Part shown: positions 32,895 to 33,561 of the stretch, in pieces
How the letters are laid out: each line of letters starts with the position of its first letter
Numbering within the stretch: position 1 is the stretch's first letter
NCBI GenBank assembly: GCA_049325415.1
Contig: JBMOLL010000125.1
Span: 1 to 33,561 of the forward strand
Origin: JBMOLL01 sp049325415
Lineage (GTDB): Bacteria; Bacteroidota; Bacteroidia; Bacteroidales; GCA-2748055
DNA: 33,561 nucleotides
Direction: 5' to 3'
Notes under the pieces: generated by a model
The model's database searches: none
What the model saw: only the letters and a program-made list of their open reading frames with translations
Told to the model about the DNA's origin: nothing
Program-made: the position numbers and the translations under genes

Positions 32895-32901
32895 ATTCAA
32901 C

Positions 32902-33561
32902 ATGGAAAATTTTATTGCGTATAATCCCGTCCAGTTACATTTCGGACGCGGAGTGATCAGGGACCTTGGCCAGGCAGCGTCTGAGCTTGGAAAAAGCGCC
33001 CTGCTTGTTTACGGCAAAGGGTCGGTGCTGAAAAACGGCAGCTATGAGCAGACCCTTGGCCAGCTTAAAGAAAAAGGAATACGGGTTGCAGAATACAGCG
33101 GGATCAAGCCCAATCCGGTGACCGATGATGTGGATCGTGCAGCGGAACTGGGAATTAAGGAAAAGGTTGACATGGTTGTTGCCGTTGGCGGAGGAAGTGT
33201 TATCGACTCGGCCAAGATCATCGCGATCTGTATCGCCGACAAGTGTAAAGCCTGGGATGTCATGAGAGGGCGTCACCGTGTGGAGTCCTCCTTACCTCTG
33301 ATCAGCGTACTTACACTTGCAGCCACAGGAACCGAAATGAATGCTGTGGCAGTATTACAGAATCAGGAGGCAGCAATCAAGGACGGCTATCGGCATCCCC
33401 TGATGTTCCCCAAACATTCCTTCCTCGATCCGGATTTTACCCGCAGTGTACCGGCCAACTACACGGCATACGGAATTGTTGACCTGGTGGCCCATTCCCT
33501 GGAAGCCTGGTTCGGAGCCGGGGAAGCTCCCCTCTCCGATCGCTTTGTCGTTTCAATCATA
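32902..33561 (+). CDS. Iron-containing alcohol dehydrogenase (BDH/YqhD-like), 3' truncated by window edge
   Basis: The first 220 codons of a group III (Fe-type) alcohol or aldehyde dehydrogenase that runs off the window. ATG 32902 gives the family start MENFIAYNPVQLHFGRG. The nucleotide-binding GGGSVIDSAKIIA and the conserved TLAATGTEMNAVAVLQN are present, and AYGIVDLVAHSLEAWF contains the first metal ligands (Asp and His). The residual family length (~385) is outside. Resemblance is to NADPH-dependent butanol/aldehyde reductases, but the real substrate is not determinable. It starts 7 bases after anmK, so it may be co-transcribed; a functional link is not obvious. Confidence 0.92.
   Translation, partial: MENFIAYNPVQLHFGRGVIRDLGQAASELGKSALLVYGKGSVLKNGSYEQTLGQLKEKGIRVAEYSGIKPNPVTDDVDRAAELGIKEKVDMVVAVGGGSVIDSAKIIAICIADKCKAWDVMRGRHRVESSLPLISVLTLAATGTEMNAVAVLQNQEAAIKDGYRHPLMFPKHSFLDPDFTRSVPANYTAYGIVDLVAHSLEAWFGAGEAPLSDRFVVSII

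Noticed and set aside
1..33561. Search for CRISPR arrays, tRNA or rRNA genes, insertion sequences, toxin-antitoxin or phage-defence genes
   Set aside because: Nothing with direct repeats plus spacers, cloverleaf signatures, transposase motifs or terminal inverted repeats was seen; the window is dense with core genes.

Overview
The window reads as a core chromosomal segment of a Bacteroidota bacterium, most likely of the order Bacteroidales. Several lines of evidence agree. A secreted peptidase ends in a type IX secretion (T9SS) sorting domain. SecA is the enlarged ~1100-residue form. Many intergenic gaps carry the Bacteroidota -7 promoter box TAnnTTTG. Almost no gene has a Shine-Dalgarno (SD) sequence. 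Lineage-restricted families (DUF6913-like, DUF4293, Bacteroidota-type LptD) are present. Base composition is close to balanced by eye. I cannot name a genus. I see no rRNA, tRNA, CRISPR, insertion sequence, prophage or defence locus.

Layout. 1-2312: ligA (5' truncated by the window edge), a DUF6913-like gene and dapA, one plus-strand operon. 2318-5611: secA, convergent with dapA across 5 bases. 5827-8469: a multidomain papain-like T9SS cargo protease. 8611-12291 (minus): ferritin, isocitrate dehydrogenase and dnaX. 12594-13686: rpsF-rpsR-rplI, sharing a bidirectional terminator with the convergent ridA. 13733-16905 (minus): ridA and lptD, divergent from 16986-19093, an amidase coupled to an MCE/MlaD protein. 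19094-20861: a structured AT-rich leader and dnaA with a strong terminator. 20913-23848: a DMT permease, an IMPACT/YigZ protein and pyrB-pyrI. 23880-24338 (minus): DUF4293 membrane protein. 24499-26270: nucleoside phosphorylase coupled to a SirB1-like protein. 26276-29760 (minus): a coiled-coil protein, zapA, a probable 6S RNA, rny and a sugar-nucleotide epimerase. 30074-33561: M23 peptidase, anmK and an iron-dependent alcohol dehydrogenase cut by the window end.

How the genes work together. Most of the content is housekeeping: replication and repair (ligA, dnaX, dnaA), translation (S6, S18, L9), protein export (SecA), envelope assembly and turnover (LptD, MlaD, amidase, M23 peptidase, AnmK), division (ZapA and its coiled-coil neighbour), RNA turnover and global regulation (RNase Y, 6S RNA), and pyrimidine and lysine/cell-wall precursor synthesis.

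I did not find an obviously new accessory system. The most interesting signals are embedded in housekeeping genes. (1) An 11-A homopolymer lies at the expected clamp-loader core/tau boundary of dnaX, and both alternative frames stop almost at once, which is the signature of programmed slippage producing gamma. (2) rpsR and rplI alone carry strong SD sequences in a window otherwise without them. (3) The zapA-rny gap holds a rod-like RNA consistent with 6S RNA. (4) The dnaA leader holds several inverted repeats and a near-consensus promoter.
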